Positions 25,297 to 36,390 of a DNA stretch of 64,000 bases are shown here, one piece after another (the stretch's first letter is position 1; each line of letters opens with the position of its first letter). Location of the stretch: assembly GCF_011059105.1 (NCBI RefSeq), contig NZ_JAALLS010000008.1, positions 62,001 through 126,000 on the forward strand, written 5' to 3'. The notes below the pieces were generated by a model, which was not told the origin of the DNA, did not search any database, and saw nothing but the letters and a program-made list of their open reading frames with translations. The position numbers were made by a program, and so were the translations under genes. The DNA is from Fodinibius halophilus (GTDB lineage Bacteria > Bacteroidota > Rhodothermia > Balneolales > Balneolaceae).

Positions 25297-27711
25297 GTGA
25301 CCGAAAATATACCACAACAAATAGCAGTTTGGCTGATCAATCGGATTAAAAACAAAGGGGTTTTAAAGCAGGCTGCAGTGATACCACAAATTGAATCTAC
25401 CTTTGGCGAAGAGTATTCCGAGCTGACGACCAAGGGAAATAAAACCCTGCATCCTGATATAAAACAGAGCTTTCGGAATCTTAAAGACGATTCAATTTCC
25501 TGGAATGTGGGCAAGCAAGCCTGGATATTAAATGAGAATGAAGATCAAGACCATTCTTCGGCCTATAAAAATAAAGAAGATCTACAGGCATTACCCTGTG
25601 CGGTTGAAGCGCAGGAGGTTCCAAACAAAGCTCCTCTAGACCATCCATCCCTATTCTTAAATCGAGAACTGGGATGGCTCGATTTTAATTGGCGGGTATT
25701 ACACCAGGCAATGGATCGCAGAATGCCACTGCTCGAACGCCTCCGGTTTATTGCTATTACAACCAGTAACCTTGATGAGTTTGTGCAAAAACGTGTGGGC
25801 GGGCTGAAAAGGCAACAGGCGGCAGGTGTTTTTGATCTGAGTCCCGACGGACGTACCCCGGATGTGCAGATCGAACTCGTACAAAAAGAAGCTTCTAAAA
25901 TGCTTCAAAAGATCTCCAAGGTCTGGAACCTGCTACTGAAGCAGGAGCTGGAAAATGAAGCTTCTATTGCTATTTCCAGCTACGACGATCTAACTTCTGA
26001 CCAACGAGAAACCCTTAACGAATATTTTGACGACCACATCTACCCAACACTCACCCCTTTAGCGGTAGACCCGGGACATCCCTTCCCTTTTATTTCAAAC
26101 CTGAGCCTCTCGCTTGCCGTTAAGCTTAAACGACCTGATCGCGACGGTTTTAATTTTGCACGGGTTAAAATACCTACGAATCAACCCCGTTGGCTCCCCA
26201 TTGAAAGTGATACTCATGCATTCCACTACGTACCTACCGAAGAGATAATACGACAAAACATCCACAAGCTTTTCCCAGGCATGACGGTTAAAAGCTCTTG
26301 TGTTTTTCGCATCACAAGAAATGCTGATTTGCGACGCAATGAAGAAGAAGCAGAAGATCTGCTCGCGATGATCTCTGAAGAGCTCCGGGAACGTCGTTTT
26401 GCCGAAGTTGTACGACTGGAGATCGAAAAGAATGTAGATCCGAAAGTACTTAAGCTCCTTAAAACCGAGCTTAATCTCACCGACAAAGATATCGTTTATA
26501 TAGACGGTCTCCTGGAGCTTTCTGATTTTTTCGATATATCCGACAAAAACCTGCCCAACCTGCGATTCAAAAAATGGAATCCTGTTGTTCCCAAGGCCCT
26601 CTACCATGAAGGGGAAGCCGAGGATCGTAAGAACATCTTTGATATTATAAAGAGCGAAGATTTGTTGGTACATCATCCTTACGAATCCTTTTCCGGCAGC
26701 GTACGTCGCCTTATCGAAGAAGCCGCTGATGACCCAGATGTGTTGGCCATCAAACAAACCCTGTACCGTACCTCCGATGACTCGCCTATCGTAAAAGCGT
26801 TAATACGAGCCGCTGAAAAAGGCAAACAGGTGGCTGTTCTTGTTGAAGTGAAAGCCCGCTTCGATGAAGCCAGTAATATCGAATGGGGTAAAAAACTGGA
26901 GAATGCCGGGGTACATGTTGCCTATGGATTGGTCGGATTAAAAACACACGCTAAGGTTGCACTAATTGTCCGGCGTGAAGGCGACGAGCACGTTACCTAT
27001 TGCCATATTGGTACCGGCAACTACCATATACATACTGCCGAAATATATACTGACCTCGGGCTGCTCACCAACGATCCCGACCTTGGCTACGATGTTACTA
27101 ACCTGTTCCATTTTCTTACAGGCTATGCCCCCGATCAACAGTACCGAAAGTTATTGGTTGCCCCCAACAAATTGCGGGAATCTTTTTATGAGCTGATTGA
27201 AAATGAAATGAAGATTGCTAAAAATGGCGGTAATGGAAGAATTATTGCCAAAATGAACGCCCTTGACGATGTGGACCTTATCCAAAAGCTCTACGCTGCA
27301 TCGCGTAAAGGAGTAAAAATAGATCTCATTGTTCGGGGACATTCACGTTTGCGTCCACAATTAGAAGGATACAGTGAAAATATCCGCATCATAAGTATTA
27401 TTGGCCGCTTCCTGGAACACGATCGTATTTATTACTTCGGAAATGCCAGTAATGCCAACATCTTTATTGGCAGTGGTGATTGGCGATCCCGAAATCTCAA
27501 TAAGAGAGTAGAAGCACTAGTTCCCATCATGCAAGAGACGCTCAAAAAACGGATTAGTCGTATCTTGAACGAGGCATTATCGGATAACCGTCTGGCTTGG
27601 GATATGCATGCTGATGGAACCTACACGCTTCGGTATCCTGATAAAGAAGAAACGACCAACAACTTTCAACAAGAGATGATGGCAGATTCACGCAACCGTG
27701 CCTTTAGTTAG
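25297..27711 (+). CDS. ppk1: Polyphosphate kinase 1 with an extra N-terminal domain
   Basis: 804-aa enzyme that makes polyphosphate from ATP. The canonical PPK1 begins near residue 110 (LFLNRELGWLDFNWRVL) and is complete: SNLDEF, phospholipase-D-like C-terminal domains, autophosphorylated His551 (LKTHAKV) and second His570 (CHIGTGNY), 19 residues apart as in E. coli. The start is GTG at 25297; there is no in-frame ATG before the PPK core, so the first 105 residues are part of the product. That segment (QIAVWLINRIKNKGVLKQ..., ending with a Trp-rich SWNVGKQAWIL) looks like a small winged-helix DUF6953-type domain. Convergent with ppx, 35 nt apart. Confidence 0.95.
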   Translation: MTENIPQQIAVWLINRIKNKGVLKQAAVIPQIESTFGEEYSELTTKGNKTLHPDIKQSFRNLKDDSISWNVGKQAWILNENEDQDHSSAYKNKEDLQALPCAVEAQEVPNKAPLDHPSLFLNRELGWLDFNWRVLHQAMDRRMPLLERLRFIAITTSNLDEFVQKRVGGLKRQQAAGVFDLSPDGRTPDVQIELVQKEASKMLQKISKVWNLLLKQELENEASIAISSYDDLTSDQRETLNEYFDDHIYPTLTPLAVDPGHPFPFISNLSLSLAVKLKRPDRDGFNFARVKIPTNQPRWLPIESDTHAFHYVPTEEIIRQNIHKLFPGMTVKSSCVFRITRNADLRRNEEEAEDLLAMISEELRERRFAEVVRLEIEKNVDPKVLKLLKTELNLTDKDIVYIDGLLELSDFFDISDKNLPNLRFKKWNPVVPKALYHEGEAEDRKNIFDIIKSEDLLVHHPYESFSGSVRRLIEEAADDPDVLAIKQTLYRTSDDSPIVKALIRAAEKGKQVAVLVEVKARFDEASNIEWGKKLENAGVHVAYGLVGLKTHAKVALIVRREGDEHVTYCHIGTGNYHIHTAEIYTDLGLLTNDPDLGYDVTNLFHFLTGYAPDQQYRKLLVAPNKLRESFYELIENEMKIAKNGGNGRIIAKMNALDDVDLIQKLYAASRKGVKIDLIVRGHSRLRPQLEGYSENIRIISIIGRFLEHDRIYYFGNASNANIFIGSGDWRSRNLNKRVEALVPIMQETLKKRISRILNEALSDNRLAWDMHADGTYTLRYPDKEETTNNFQQEMMADSRNRAFS

Positions 27712-27746
27712 TACCGATGTTTATTGTTTTCGCTTTCCGAAAAAAG

Positions 27747-29372
27747 TTATGACTTGTGCTCCGGATAGGGAGTTGGCTGTTCAACTGCAATAACCTTTCC
27801 ATCTTCTTTTGGAAAAATCTGCAGCTCTTTATCCGTTACTTTCTCAAAAAGGTGAGACTTTCGCATGGCTCCCCAAATTTCCAATTGCGGATCTGATTCT
27901 GTGGTGATAATTAATTGAATCTTATTGTTTCCTTTTTTAATCTCGAGTTCTTGCACATTTTGATAGTGACTGCGATCCAGACCATCCGCGACACGTAACA
28001 AGGCAGACAACTTTTTAACCCGCTTTCGCAATGGCTTATCTAACTTTCGATATCGCTTATGTCGCTTTTTGGGAGTTGATCGCCTGTGGTAACGAGCAAC
28101 GTTTGCAATAATATTTATTTCATTTTCTGTAAAGCCCTTTAGATCGGCATGGCGAATAATATATAAGGCGTGCTTGTGGTGTTTACGGTGAGAGATGTAA
28201 TAGCCGATATCATGCAGATATCCGGCGTATTCCAGTAACTCCCGATCCTCATCCGGCAGATTTAGCTCTTCCCGGAATTCATCAAAAAGCTGCAGCGCCA
28301 TTTCAGTCACATGTCGGGAATGGGCCTCATGCCAATTGCACTTACGAAGCAGCTCGAAAACACTGCGGCGTCTCGGGTTAGGGTATTGCTCAAGCAGGTC
28401 CAGCTCCAGTTCATCCTGTTTATCATTTATATAATCCAAAACCATACCCTCTCGCAGTGCCGATTCCGAAATACGAACCTGTCTAATTCCGCATTGCTCG
28501 ATTAATAATTTGAGCAGCACCAGGCCCGGGGTTATAATATCAACTCTTTTTTCATCCAAGCCCTTCTGATCTAATCGGGAATCCCGATCCAGCTTAATAA
28601 AATAATCATAAAACTCCTGGAAACAGCTCGTTGGGTATTCCAGACCATTTAAGGTAACCGAAGCCGTGATAGATTCCTCATTGGCAATCATATCTGCAAT
28701 ATTTTCCATAGTCCCAGACGAACCGATAATAGTCTTTATATCGTAGGCATCTACAGCTTCAAATACATCTGAAAGCTCTTTCTTAAAATGATCGCAAAGC
28801 TGGTCAATTTCGGTCTCAGTAATCGGATCATTGTCAACAAAAAGGCCGGCCATTCGGGCCACCCCCAACTTTTTACTGGTGCTAAAAGTAATGGTCTCGT
28901 TATCACCTATGATTAGCTCTACGCTTCCGCCCCCGATATCAACCATTAAAACCGTTTCATCTTCAAAAGAAACCGCATGCTGAATAGCACGTCCAATTAA
29001 CTCTGCTTCTTTACCACCGGATATTGCCAGTGCTTTAATACCCACCTCGTCAATCATACGCTGGATAAACACGCCCCCATTTTCAGCCTCCCGTATTGCA
29101 CTGGTAGCACAAGACAACATTTTTTCGACACCTTTACTATCACAGAGTATCTTAATTTTATGCAACGAAGATATTGCCCGGTCCATCACATCATCAGTAA
29201 GCCGGTTATCTACCACTCCTTCTCCAAGCCGAACCATCTCTTTTAATTTATCGACTGTCCGGAAACGACCATCACTATAAACATCCACAATTACAGCATG
29301 AAAGGAGTTCGTTCCCAGGTCTAAGGCAGCAATACGTTTTTTTGCAATATTATTTTGAGAGGCCATACCCAT
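27747..29372 (-). CDS. ppx: Exopolyphosphatase / pppGpp phosphatase (Ppx/GppA)
   Basis: 541 aa. The N-terminal half is an ASKHA-fold Ppx/GppA domain: ALDLGTNSFH (phosphate loop), SCATSAIREA, MVDIGGGSVELII, GSSGTMEN. The C-terminal half is an HD-like helical domain (residues about 335-500: ARHVTEMAL, YAGYLHDIGYYISHRKHHKH) as in longer Ppx proteins. It would degrade the polyphosphate made by the convergent ppk1, or (p)ppGpp; these cannot be separated by sequence. The start may be the second Met (MASQNN). No terminator is obvious in the 35-nt gap. Confidence 0.92.
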   Translation of the reverse strand: MGMASQNNIAKKRIAALDLGTNSFHAVIVDVYSDGRFRTVDKLKEMVRLGEGVVDNRLTDDVMDRAISSLHKIKILCDSKGVEKMLSCATSAIREAENGGVFIQRMIDEVGIKALAISGGKEAELIGRAIQHAVSFEDETVLMVDIGGGSVELIIGDNETITFSTSKKLGVARMAGLFVDNDPITETEIDQLCDHFKKELSDVFEAVDAYDIKTIIGSSGTMENIADMIANEESITASVTLNGLEYPTSCFQEFYDYFIKLDRDSRLDQKGLDEKRVDIITPGLVLLKLLIEQCGIRQVRISESALREGMVLDYINDKQDELELDLLEQYPNPRRRSVFELLRKCNWHEAHSRHVTEMALQLFDEFREELNLPDEDRELLEYAGYLHDIGYYISHRKHHKHALYIIRHADLKGFTENEINIIANVARYHRRSTPKKRHKRYRKLDKPLRKRVKKLSALLRVADGLDRSHYQNVQELEIKKGNNKIQLIITTESDPQLEIWGAMRKSHLFEKVTDKELQIFPKEDGKVIAVEQPTPYPEHKS

Positions 29373-29668
29373 CGGATCTACTAATTTATATAGCTAAAGT
29401 TCGCTTTTCCGTTTCTTGAAAGCTCTAATAAGAAGGGTACTAAAAATATGAGAGTATTAGAACCACAGGGCAAAACCAGCATCATCTGGCAAATGCTCAC
29501 ACGACTTTCGCGAATCCCCACTTAGGATGGCATCTCCCCTGTTCTTTACCAGCTATATAAAAAGAGGTTTGGCAGTTAACAATATCTTAAAATAGAATTG
29601 CTCCAAAAATGAGCGTCTAAAATAATCAAGCCCCCTCTCTCTACCCTTTATGCTGTTACTATAACCAG
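29373..29668. other. Gene-free stretch upstream of ppx
   Basis: 296 nt between two minus-strand genes. No open frame with a plausible start, no strong hairpin, no tRNA fold and no clear promoter box seen. Confidence 0.5.
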
Positions 29669-30235
29669 TTAGGAATATGCTCTCAGTAAAAAGAACACCG
29701 CCACGCCCGTTACCGAAACATATAGCCACACCGGCAAGGTTACTTTAGACACTTTCCGATGTAATTTCAGTTTTCCTGAAAAAGCCAGATAAAAGCTGGT
29801 CAATATTAAGGGCATCACTAACGCTGACAGTATAATATGGGTAATGAGGATAAAGAAATAGAGCGGCCGAATAAGTCCCTCTCCTGTAAAAGGCGTACTA
29901 CCATGAAAGTTATGGTAGATAACATAACTGATAAGAAAGAAAGCTGAAGTTACAAAGGCAGTAAGATTAAATTTCATATGCCGTTGGAAATCGCGCTTGC
30001 GAATCGCTTGGTATCCAAACAGTAACAAAACGGCACTGGTACTATTTAATAAGGCATTCAAAGCAGGCAGGCTATCGATCAAGGTAGAACCATACTCACT
30101 TCCCCCTTTAAAATAGATGAGCCAAAACAAGAATCCCAGGGCTCCTGCACTTATTAATAGGATAACCCCAATAGCTTTTGCCAAACTTATATCTTTAAGC
30201 AGATCAATAGTGAACGGTTCACCAGAATTCATCAC
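29669..30235 (-). CDS. DUF420 membrane protein
   Basis: 188-aa membrane protein with about five TM helices (AIGVILLISAGALGFLFWLI, ALLNSTSAVLLLFGY, FNLTAFVTSAFFLISYVIYH, YFFILITHIILSALVMPLIL, VTLPVWLYVSVTGVAVFFLL). Conserved His residues at IYHNFHG, ITHIIL and KLHRKVSKVTLP fit the DUF420 (YozB/CtaM-like) family. CtaM is needed for haem-A oxidase maturation in Firmicutes. Its place next to the complex III/caa3 operon (divergent, 366 nt away) fits a role in oxidase assembly; that role is inference here. Confidence 0.85.
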   Translation of the reverse strand: MMNSGEPFTIDLLKDISLAKAIGVILLISAGALGFLFWLIYFKGGSEYGSTLIDSLPALNALLNSTSAVLLLFGYQAIRKRDFQRHMKFNLTAFVTSAFFLISYVIYHNFHGSTPFTGEGLIRPLYFFILITHIILSALVMPLILTSFYLAFSGKLKLHRKVSKVTLPVWLYVSVTGVAVFFLLRAYS

Positions 30236-30601
30236 ATCGTATTATTAATCGTTAAATATTGCAGATGCTAAAGGTACTAATTTTACTATAGATATAGCAG
30301 TCGTATATGAAGACTATAAATCGATGGTAATATTGCTTGCCGTCAAGAGAACCTGTCAAGATTTCATAATGATTTGCCAACTATTTTGGATTCTTATTAA
30401 GCATTTGTGAAAAATAGATTTTATCTTAGCCCACTTACTTTTGGGCTGAGAAATGGAGCGATTGGTGCTATTTAGAATCGGTATAAATATATGCCTTGTC
30501 TTTTTTTAGGGTTCTAAAATCGCCGGAATTTCCATACATTCAGGCCGAAACTTTTTATGAGAATATCTGGAATACAAGCAACGATAAATTCTACATAACC
30601 T
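30236..30601. other. Divergent gene-free region before the respiratory operon
   Basis: 366 nt between the DUF420 gene and actA. One small hairpin, AGCCCA (30428-30433) with TGGGCT (30442-30447). The operon promoter must lie here, but I see no clear TTTG/TAnnTTTG pair. No coding frame or structured RNA recognised. Confidence 0.5.
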
Positions 30602-31252
30602 ATGGCTCAGATCTTTCCCAAATGGGCAAATGAAGTCCCGCACCAGATTTTGCTCGGGCTAACCATTTTAGCAACAGTAACAGTAGCAGGAGTTTGGTAC
30701 TACTTTTCCCCTGAATACACCGATGTCGGCTATGCCCCCGAGCAGCCCATTGCGTATAGCCATAAACTGCATGCCGGTAAGCTCGACATTGACTGCCAAT
30801 ACTGTCACACAAATGTTGAAAAATCGAAGCACGCAAATGTGCCGGCTACGCAAACATGCATGAATTGCCACAGCCAAATTGATTCCAACAACCCTGAAGA
30901 GGTTGAGAAAATTCGCGAAAGCTGGAAATCTGATGAGTCTATTGAATGGGTTCGTGTGCACAACCTCCCCGACTACGCTTACTTTAATCACGCAGCACAC
31001 GTTAATGTGGGCGTTGGGTGCGAAACCTGCCATGGTCGTGTAGACCGAATGGAGGTTGTTTCACAAAAAGAACCTTTAAGCATGAGCTGGTGTCTCGATT
31101 GCCATCGCAATCCTGAACAGTACGTTCGCCCGGTGGAAGAAGTCACCACAATGGGCTATGAGCCTAAAAAAGAGCAGCTGGAACTTGGGCGCGAACTTGT
31201 TGCAAAACATAATATTGCACCGCCAACATATTGCCAAGGCTGCCACTACTAA
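30602..31252 (+). CDS. actA: Alternative complex III subunit ActA (pentahaem cytochrome c)
   Basis: 216 aa. One N-terminal TM anchor (ILLGLTILATVTVAGVWYYF) and a periplasmic domain with five CxxCH haem sites: CQYCH, CMNCH, CETCH, CLDCH, CQGCH. It carries electrons from the quinol-oxidising core toward the terminal oxidase. First gene of the actABCDEF-sco-cox operon; the last CxxCH is at the very C-terminus (CQGCHY), as in other ActA proteins. Confidence 0.93.
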   Translation: MAQIFPKWANEVPHQILLGLTILATVTVAGVWYYFSPEYTDVGYAPEQPIAYSHKLHAGKLDIDCQYCHTNVEKSKHANVPATQTCMNCHSQIDSNNPEEVEKIRESWKSDESIEWVRVHNLPDYAYFNHAAHVNVGVGCETCHGRVDRMEVVSQKEPLSMSWCLDCHRNPEQYVRPVEEVTTMGYEPKKEQLELGRELVAKHNIAPPTYCQGCHY

Positions 31253-31292
31253 TTTTTATTAAACGAATCTGAACTAACTCAATCGTAACCGA

Positions 31293-34200
31293 ATGAGCGA
31301 AGACGTAAAAAATCCCAACTACTGGAAAAGTCTGGGCGAACTTGCCAGAAATGATGAGTATGAGAAGTTCGTCGAGCGCGAGTTCCCGGAAAATGCTACA
31401 GAACTTAATGATGAGGTATCCCGACGCAGCTTTCTGCGTGTAATGGGTGCTTCCATTGCCCTGGCAGGTTTTGCTGCCTGTCGGCGTCCCGTTCAAAAAA
31501 TAATGCCATATAGTAAGATGCCGGAAGATGTTGTTCCCGGCAAACCACTATACTATGCATCAGCAATGCCTTTTCAAGGTGCATTAGATGGTATTGTTGT
31601 AGAAAACAATGAAGGACGCCCAAGTAAAATTGAAGGAAATGAACTACATCCTTCAAGTAACGGGAATACCAGTATTTTTGGGCAAGCTGCGATCCTTAAC
31701 ATGTTTGACCCGGATCGTTCACGCAAAGTCCGAAAAGACGGAGAACAATCTTCGGTTAGCGCTTTTGCAAAGTTTTGCAGCGAACATTTCGCCGATACAT
31801 CGCAAAATATCGCCTTTATCTCAGAAGCCAACTCTTCTCCTACTTATAATAGGCTGAAAGAGCAGGCTCTCGACAAGTTTTCAAATGCCCAGTGGGTAAC
31901 ATACGAAGCTTTTGGCGAAGACAATGCCCTGGAAGGAACAAATATTGCATTTGGTCAGCGCCTGCGTACGGTTAACCACTATGATAAGGCTGAAACAATT
32001 GTCAGCTTTGATCATGATTTTCTAAATCCGGCCGGAGATAATAATAGTGTCCAGAACACGAAGCAATTTACTGATGGACGCGATGTAACTTCTCCCGAGG
32101 ATGAGATGTCTCGCTTTTATGCTATTGAAAGCACATTCTCCCTTACCGGATCCAATGCTGACAACCGCCTGCGTGTTAAGTCGGGCGAAATAGACCTCTT
32201 TATATATGCACTTGCTGCTGAATTGGCCAAGTCCGTTAACGGATTGTCGGCATTTAGCGGTTACACAAACAAATTTTCTGATCATGAGTGGATTCCTGTT
32301 CTCGCTGAAGAACTATTGGAGAATCAGGGTGAATCCATTCTTACGGTCGGACGAGATCACAAGCCGGCTCTTCATGCAGCGGTAGCAGCAATGAATGTTG
32401 CACTGAATAACGCTGAAGAAACCGTTACCTACCACGATGTACCACATATTGATAACCACAATAACAATGAAGCATTTGCTGAAGTTGTTGAAAGTCTTGA
32501 AAACGGTAACATTGATACGGTAGTACTTGTGGGAACCAATCCTGCATTTACGGCCCCGGCTGATCTTAACTTCTCTGATGCCCTATCCAATGCCGGTCAG
32601 GTTATACATCTCTCTGAATATTATAATGAGACGTCTAAACTGGCCAATTGGCACATCAACCGTGCCCACTTTCTTGAAGCATGGGGCGATGGATACTCTT
32701 ACAGTGGCACACGATCTATTATACAGCCACAAATTGAACCGCTTTATTCCGGCGTCAGTGAAATCGAATTTTTAAGTACAGTCCTTAATGGCGAAAAGCC
32801 AAAGGGATATGATCTCGTTCAGCACACCTGGAAAGATTTTTACTCTTCTGATTTCAAAGCCCAATGGAGAAAAGCGCTGCACGATGGTATTGCAGATGAT
32901 ACGGGCTTCCCTACTAAATCAGTAGATATTTCACGAACATTTAACAACCGTGTAAGCGACTTTTTAGGTAATGCCAGTACCGCAGAAGGTATGGAACTGG
33001 TTATTCGCACGGATTCTACCGTTTTTGACGGACGTTTTGCCAATAACGGCTGGCTGCAAGAGCTTCCTAAGCCAATGACCAAGATTACTTGGGACAACGT
33101 TGCCCTTATGAGCAAGAAGACTGCTGATGAGCTGGGCGTTGAAGAAGCCGGTTTGGGCAAAGCGGAAGTAGAAATGATTGCTATCACTGTTGACGGCACT
33201 ACCGTTGAGATGCCCGCTTGGGTCCAGCCGGGACATGCCGATGACAGTATTACAATTACAGTGGGTTACGGACGCGAAGGGGTCGGACGTGTTGCGAACA
33301 AGTCCGGTTTTGACACCTATCCGCTCCGTACCACCGACAACATGCACTTTGCGAGCGATGTCTCTGTGGAAAAAACAGGCCAGATGTATGAAGTTGCCTG
33401 TACGCAAGACCATAATACCATGGAAGGGCGTTCTTTGTTAAGACACGCAACCCTTCAAGAGTATCGCGAAGATCCCCATTTCTCTTCTTATGAATCATCT
33501 TATGATGCAGAGATGCCGGGAGTGGCATTTGCCGAAGAGCATGGCGAAGACGATCCACTGTCGATCTTTAACCCAATTGATGAACAAGAGTACCCGGATG
33601 ACCAACCGCAATGGGGCATGTCTATTGACCTGAATGCCTGCACCGGTTGTGGAGTCTGTACTATTGCCTGTACGGCAGAAAACAACATTCCGGTTGTTGG
33701 TAAGCGTGAAGTAAACCGCGGCCGTGAAATGCACTGGATTCGAAATGATCGTTATTTCGACGGTGATGTTAATAATCCAAAGGCGTTGCACCAGCCTGTA
33801 CCCTGTATGCATTGCGAAATGGCGCCTTGCGAGCAGGTATGCCCTGTTGCAGCGACTACCCACAGTGAAGACGGCATGAACCAAATGGCCTACAACCGCT
33901 GTATTGGTACGCGTTACTGCGCTAACAACTGTCCGTACAAAGTTCGTCGTTTCAACTTCTTCAATTATACGAAGGAGTTCTTGACGGGCGGTGATGATCC
34001 TGAAATCATCCAGATGGCAATGAATCCGGAGGTTACCATTCGTTTCCGCGGTGTGATGGAGAAATGTACATACTGCGTACAGCGTGTTAACCGAGCAAAA
34101 ATTAATCGCGATATCGAAACGGACGGTGCTACCCAGAAACCGGAAGACGGAGCAGTAGAAACAGCTTGTCAGCAAGCTTGCCCTGCTGATGCGATCTATT

Positions 34201-34343
34201 TCGGTGATCTTACCGATCCGGAAAGTGAAGTAGTGAAAACGAAGAAGAATAATCGTAACTACTTGCTACTCGAAGAACTTAATACACGTCCTAGAACGTC
34301 GTATCTCTCAGAACTTAGTAACCCCAATCCGAAATTGGCTTAA
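31293..34343 (+). CDS. actB: Alternative complex III subunit ActB (Mo-oxidoreductase-like plus Fe-S)
   Basis: 1016 aa, the fused ActB type. TAT signal [21 protein letters not shown] near residue 45. Residues about 70-720 are a molybdopterin-oxidoreductase-like domain, which in ActB proteins is known to lack the cofactor. Residues about 770-970 are a ferredoxin-like domain with four cysteine clusters ([35 protein letters not shown] and CTYCVQR...CQQACP), which hold three [4Fe-4S] and one [3Fe-4S] clusters in characterised complexes. Gap of 40 nt from actA and 17 nt to actC. Confidence 0.93.
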   Translation: MSEDVKNPNYWKSLGELARNDEYEKFVEREFPENATELNDEVSRRSFLRVMGASIALAGFAACRRPVQKIMPYSKMPEDVVPGKPLYYASAMPFQGALDGIVVENNEGRPSKIEGNELHPSSNGNTSIFGQAAILNMFDPDRSRKVRKDGEQSSVSAFAKFCSEHFADTSQNIAFISEANSSPTYNRLKEQALDKFSNAQWVTYEAFGEDNALEGTNIAFGQRLRTVNHYDKAETIVSFDHDFLNPAGDNNSVQNTKQFTDGRDVTSPEDEMSRFYAIESTFSLTGSNADNRLRVKSGEIDLFIYALAAELAKSVNGLSAFSGYTNKFSDHEWIPVLAEELLENQGESILTVGRDHKPALHAAVAAMNVALNNAEETVTYHDVPHIDNHNNNEAFAEVVESLENGNIDTVVLVGTNPAFTAPADLNFSDALSNAGQVIHLSEYYNETSKLANWHINRAHFLEAWGDGYSYSGTRSIIQPQIEPLYSGVSEIEFLSTVLNGEKPKGYDLVQHTWKDFYSSDFKAQWRKALHDGIADDTGFPTKSVDISRTFNNRVSDFLGNASTAEGMELVIRTDSTVFDGRFANNGWLQELPKPMTKITWDNVALMSKKTADELGVEEAGLGKAEVEMIAITVDGTTVEMPAWVQPGHADDSITITVGYGREGVGRVANKSGFDTYPLRTTDNMHFASDVSVEKTGQMYEVACTQDHNTMEGRSLLRHATLQEYREDPHFSSYESSYDAEMPGVAFAEEHGEDDPLSIFNPIDEQEYPDDQPQWGMSIDLNACTGCGVCTIACTAENNIPVVGKREVNRGREMHWIRNDRYFDGDVNNPKALHQPVPCMHCEMAPCEQVCPVAATTHSEDGMNQMAYNRCIGTRYCANNCPYKVRRFNFFNYTKEFLTGGDDPEIIQMAMNPEVTIRFRGVMEKCTYCVQRVNRAKINRDIETDGATQKPEDGAVETACQQACPADAIYFGDLTDPESEVVKTKKNNRNYLLLEELNTRPRTSYLSELSNPNPKLA

Positions 34344-34360
34344 TTTCCAACAATTTTACG

Positions 34361-35794
34361 ATGAGCACAGATTACCAATACGTACCAGAGCCAAAACTCG
34401 TAAAAGGTGACCATACCTTTGGGAGTATTACTGATATTATTGCTAAGACTCCCTTATCCCCCACACCTAAATTGTGGTACCTGGCATTTGGTGTTGCCAA
34501 CGTCTTACTGATCACCCTTTTAGGAGCAATAGGCTATCTTGTTTGGGATGGAACCGGAATTTGGGGCCTTAACAACCCGGCAGGTTGGGGTTGGGCTATT
34601 ATCAACTTCGTTTGGTGGGTTGGTATCGGCCACGCCGGAACACTTATTTCTGCTATTTTATTCCTCTTTAGACAGGGCTGGCGTACAGCCATTAACCGCT
34701 TTGCGGAGGCTATGACCATCTTCGCCGTAATGTGTGCAGGTATTTTCCCTGCTATCCACGTTGGTCGTATCTGGGTTATCTACTGGGTTTTCCCTATTCC
34801 GAACCAAATGGCAGCTTGGCCGAACTTCTCCAGTCCCCTGTTGTGGGATGTTTTTGCAGTAAGTACCTACTTTACTGTTTCTCTGCTCTTCTGGTATGTT
34901 GGTTTAATCCCCGATCTTGCTACCCTGCGCGATAAAGCAAAAAGCAAAGTGGCGAAAATTGCATATGGAATTGGCGCTCTGGGCTGGACAGGCAGCTTTA
35001 AGAACTGGTGGCACTACGAAAAGGCCTATATGATTCTGGCCGGTCTTGCCACTCCCTTGGTACTTTCTGTACACACTATTGTATCTTTTGACTTCGCCGT
35101 TTCGGTTATTCCGGGCTGGCACAGTACCATTTTCCCACCTTACTTTGTTGCCGGTGCTATTTATTCCGGTTTTGCCATGGTATTAACCCTGATGTTGATC
35201 GCTCGCAAGATATACGGTCTTGAAGACATCATGAACATCGATATCATGGAAAAAATGAACCTCGTGATGATGGTAACAGGTAACTTAGTTGCCTTTGCAT
35301 ACCTGATGGAAGGGTTTGTTGCCTGGTACAGTGGATATATCTATGAACAAGGAATTTTCTGGCTATACGTCGTTGGTCCCTACGCATGGGGCTTCTGGAT
35401 ACTGATGTTCTGTAACGTTGTAACCCCTCAGTTCCTCTGGTTTAAGAAAATTCGACGTAATGTAGCCCTTACTTTTGTGATTTCAATTATTGTAAATATC
35501 GGTATGTGGTTTGAGCGATTCATGATTTCTGTAGCATCGCTCGCTACCGACTTTATGCCCGCAAACTGGGATTATTATTCCCCAACACTGTGGGATATCC
35601 TCACCTACGTGGGCACTTTCGGGCTTTTCTTCACCTTCTTCCTCCTCTTCCTGCGGTTCTTACCAATGGTTGCGATTGCTGAGGTTAAAGGTGTTATGCC
35701 CCAAGCCGATCCACACAACTATGACGAGGAAACAAAAGAATTCGACGTATCAAAAACTGAACCTGTTGTGGTTCAACAAGAGCAAACTGTTTAG
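34361..35794 (+). CDS. actC: Alternative complex III subunit ActC (NrfD-like membrane subunit)
   Basis: 477-aa polysulfide-reductase NrfD-family protein with about ten TM helices. It binds menaquinol and couples its oxidation to the Fe-S subunit ActB. Family features seen: [21 protein letters not shown], the conserved HAGT in TM2, [19 protein letters not shown] and MWFERFMI. The C-terminal 30 residues are a polar cytoplasmic tail. Twelve nt upstream of actD. Confidence 0.93.
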   Translation: MSTDYQYVPEPKLVKGDHTFGSITDIIAKTPLSPTPKLWYLAFGVANVLLITLLGAIGYLVWDGTGIWGLNNPAGWGWAIINFVWWVGIGHAGTLISAILFLFRQGWRTAINRFAEAMTIFAVMCAGIFPAIHVGRIWVIYWVFPIPNQMAAWPNFSSPLLWDVFAVSTYFTVSLLFWYVGLIPDLATLRDKAKSKVAKIAYGIGALGWTGSFKNWWHYEKAYMILAGLATPLVLSVHTIVSFDFAVSVIPGWHSTIFPPYFVAGAIYSGFAMVLTLMLIARKIYGLEDIMNIDIMEKMNLVMMVTGNLVAFAYLMEGFVAWYSGYIYEQGIFWLYVVGPYAWGFWILMFCNVVTPQFLWFKKIRRNVALTFVISIIVNIGMWFERFMISVASLATDFMPANWDYYSPTLWDILTYVGTFGLFFTFFLLFLRFLPMVAIAEVKGVMPQADPHNYDEETKEFDVSKTEPVVVQQEQTV

Positions 35795-35806
35795 TAACTG
35801 ATATCT

Positions 35807-36355
35807 ATGGAAGCAGAAAATAAAGACGTTTACGGCGTATTAGCCGAGTTCCGCAATCCAAAGGAACTTGTTGATGCGGCAGAATCTGTAAAAAAGTCCG
35901 GCTACCAGGATTTTGACACCTATGCCCCTTTCCCGATCCACGGAATGGAAAAAGCTATGGGGATCAAAGAATCTCCCCTTGGCTGGATTGTCCTTGGTGG
36001 TGCCCTAATCGGTATGGTTGGTGCACTTACCCTCATGGTTTGGGTTATGGGCTACGAATACCCGATGAATATAAGCGGTAAACCATTTATCAATATACCG
36101 ATCTATATCCCCATTACTTTTGAGTTGACCGTCTTATTATCTGCTTTTGCAGCGGTATTTGGAATGATAGGCCTTAATAAACTGCCTCGTTTCCACAATC
36201 CACTGTTTAACGTAGATCGCTTTGATAAGGCATCGGATGATGGCTTCTTTGTTTGCATTGAAGCAACCGACAGCCTTTTTGCCGAGGAAAAAGTTACCAA
36301 GCTGTTCCAAGACAACGGGGCAACACATATTGAAACTGTTTACGATTCGGAATAA
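35807..36355 (+). CDS. actD: Alternative complex III subunit ActD (DUF3341)
   Basis: 182-aa DUF3341 protein: N-terminal cytoplasmic ferredoxin-like fold (FRNPKELVDAAESVKKSGY, YAPFPIHGMEKAMG), two TM helices (WIVLGGALIGMVGALTLMVWV and ITFELTVLLSAFAAVFGMIG) and a C-terminal soluble part with FDKASDDGFFVCIEA. No cofactor. A structural subunit next to ActC in solved complexes. Confidence 0.92.
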   Translation: MEAENKDVYGVLAEFRNPKELVDAAESVKKSGYQDFDTYAPFPIHGMEKAMGIKESPLGWIVLGGALIGMVGALTLMVWVMGYEYPMNISGKPFINIPIYIPITFELTVLLSAFAAVFGMIGLNKLPRFHNPLFNVDRFDKASDDGFFVCIEATDSLFAEEKVTKLFQDNGATHIETVYDSE

Positions 36356-36390
36356 TCACCATAAAAATCTTTAGTTTGCACAACGATCCG

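Noticed and set aside
30428-30447. Small hairpin before actA as a riboswitch or terminator
   Set aside because: Six base pairs, no T-run and no further conserved structure.
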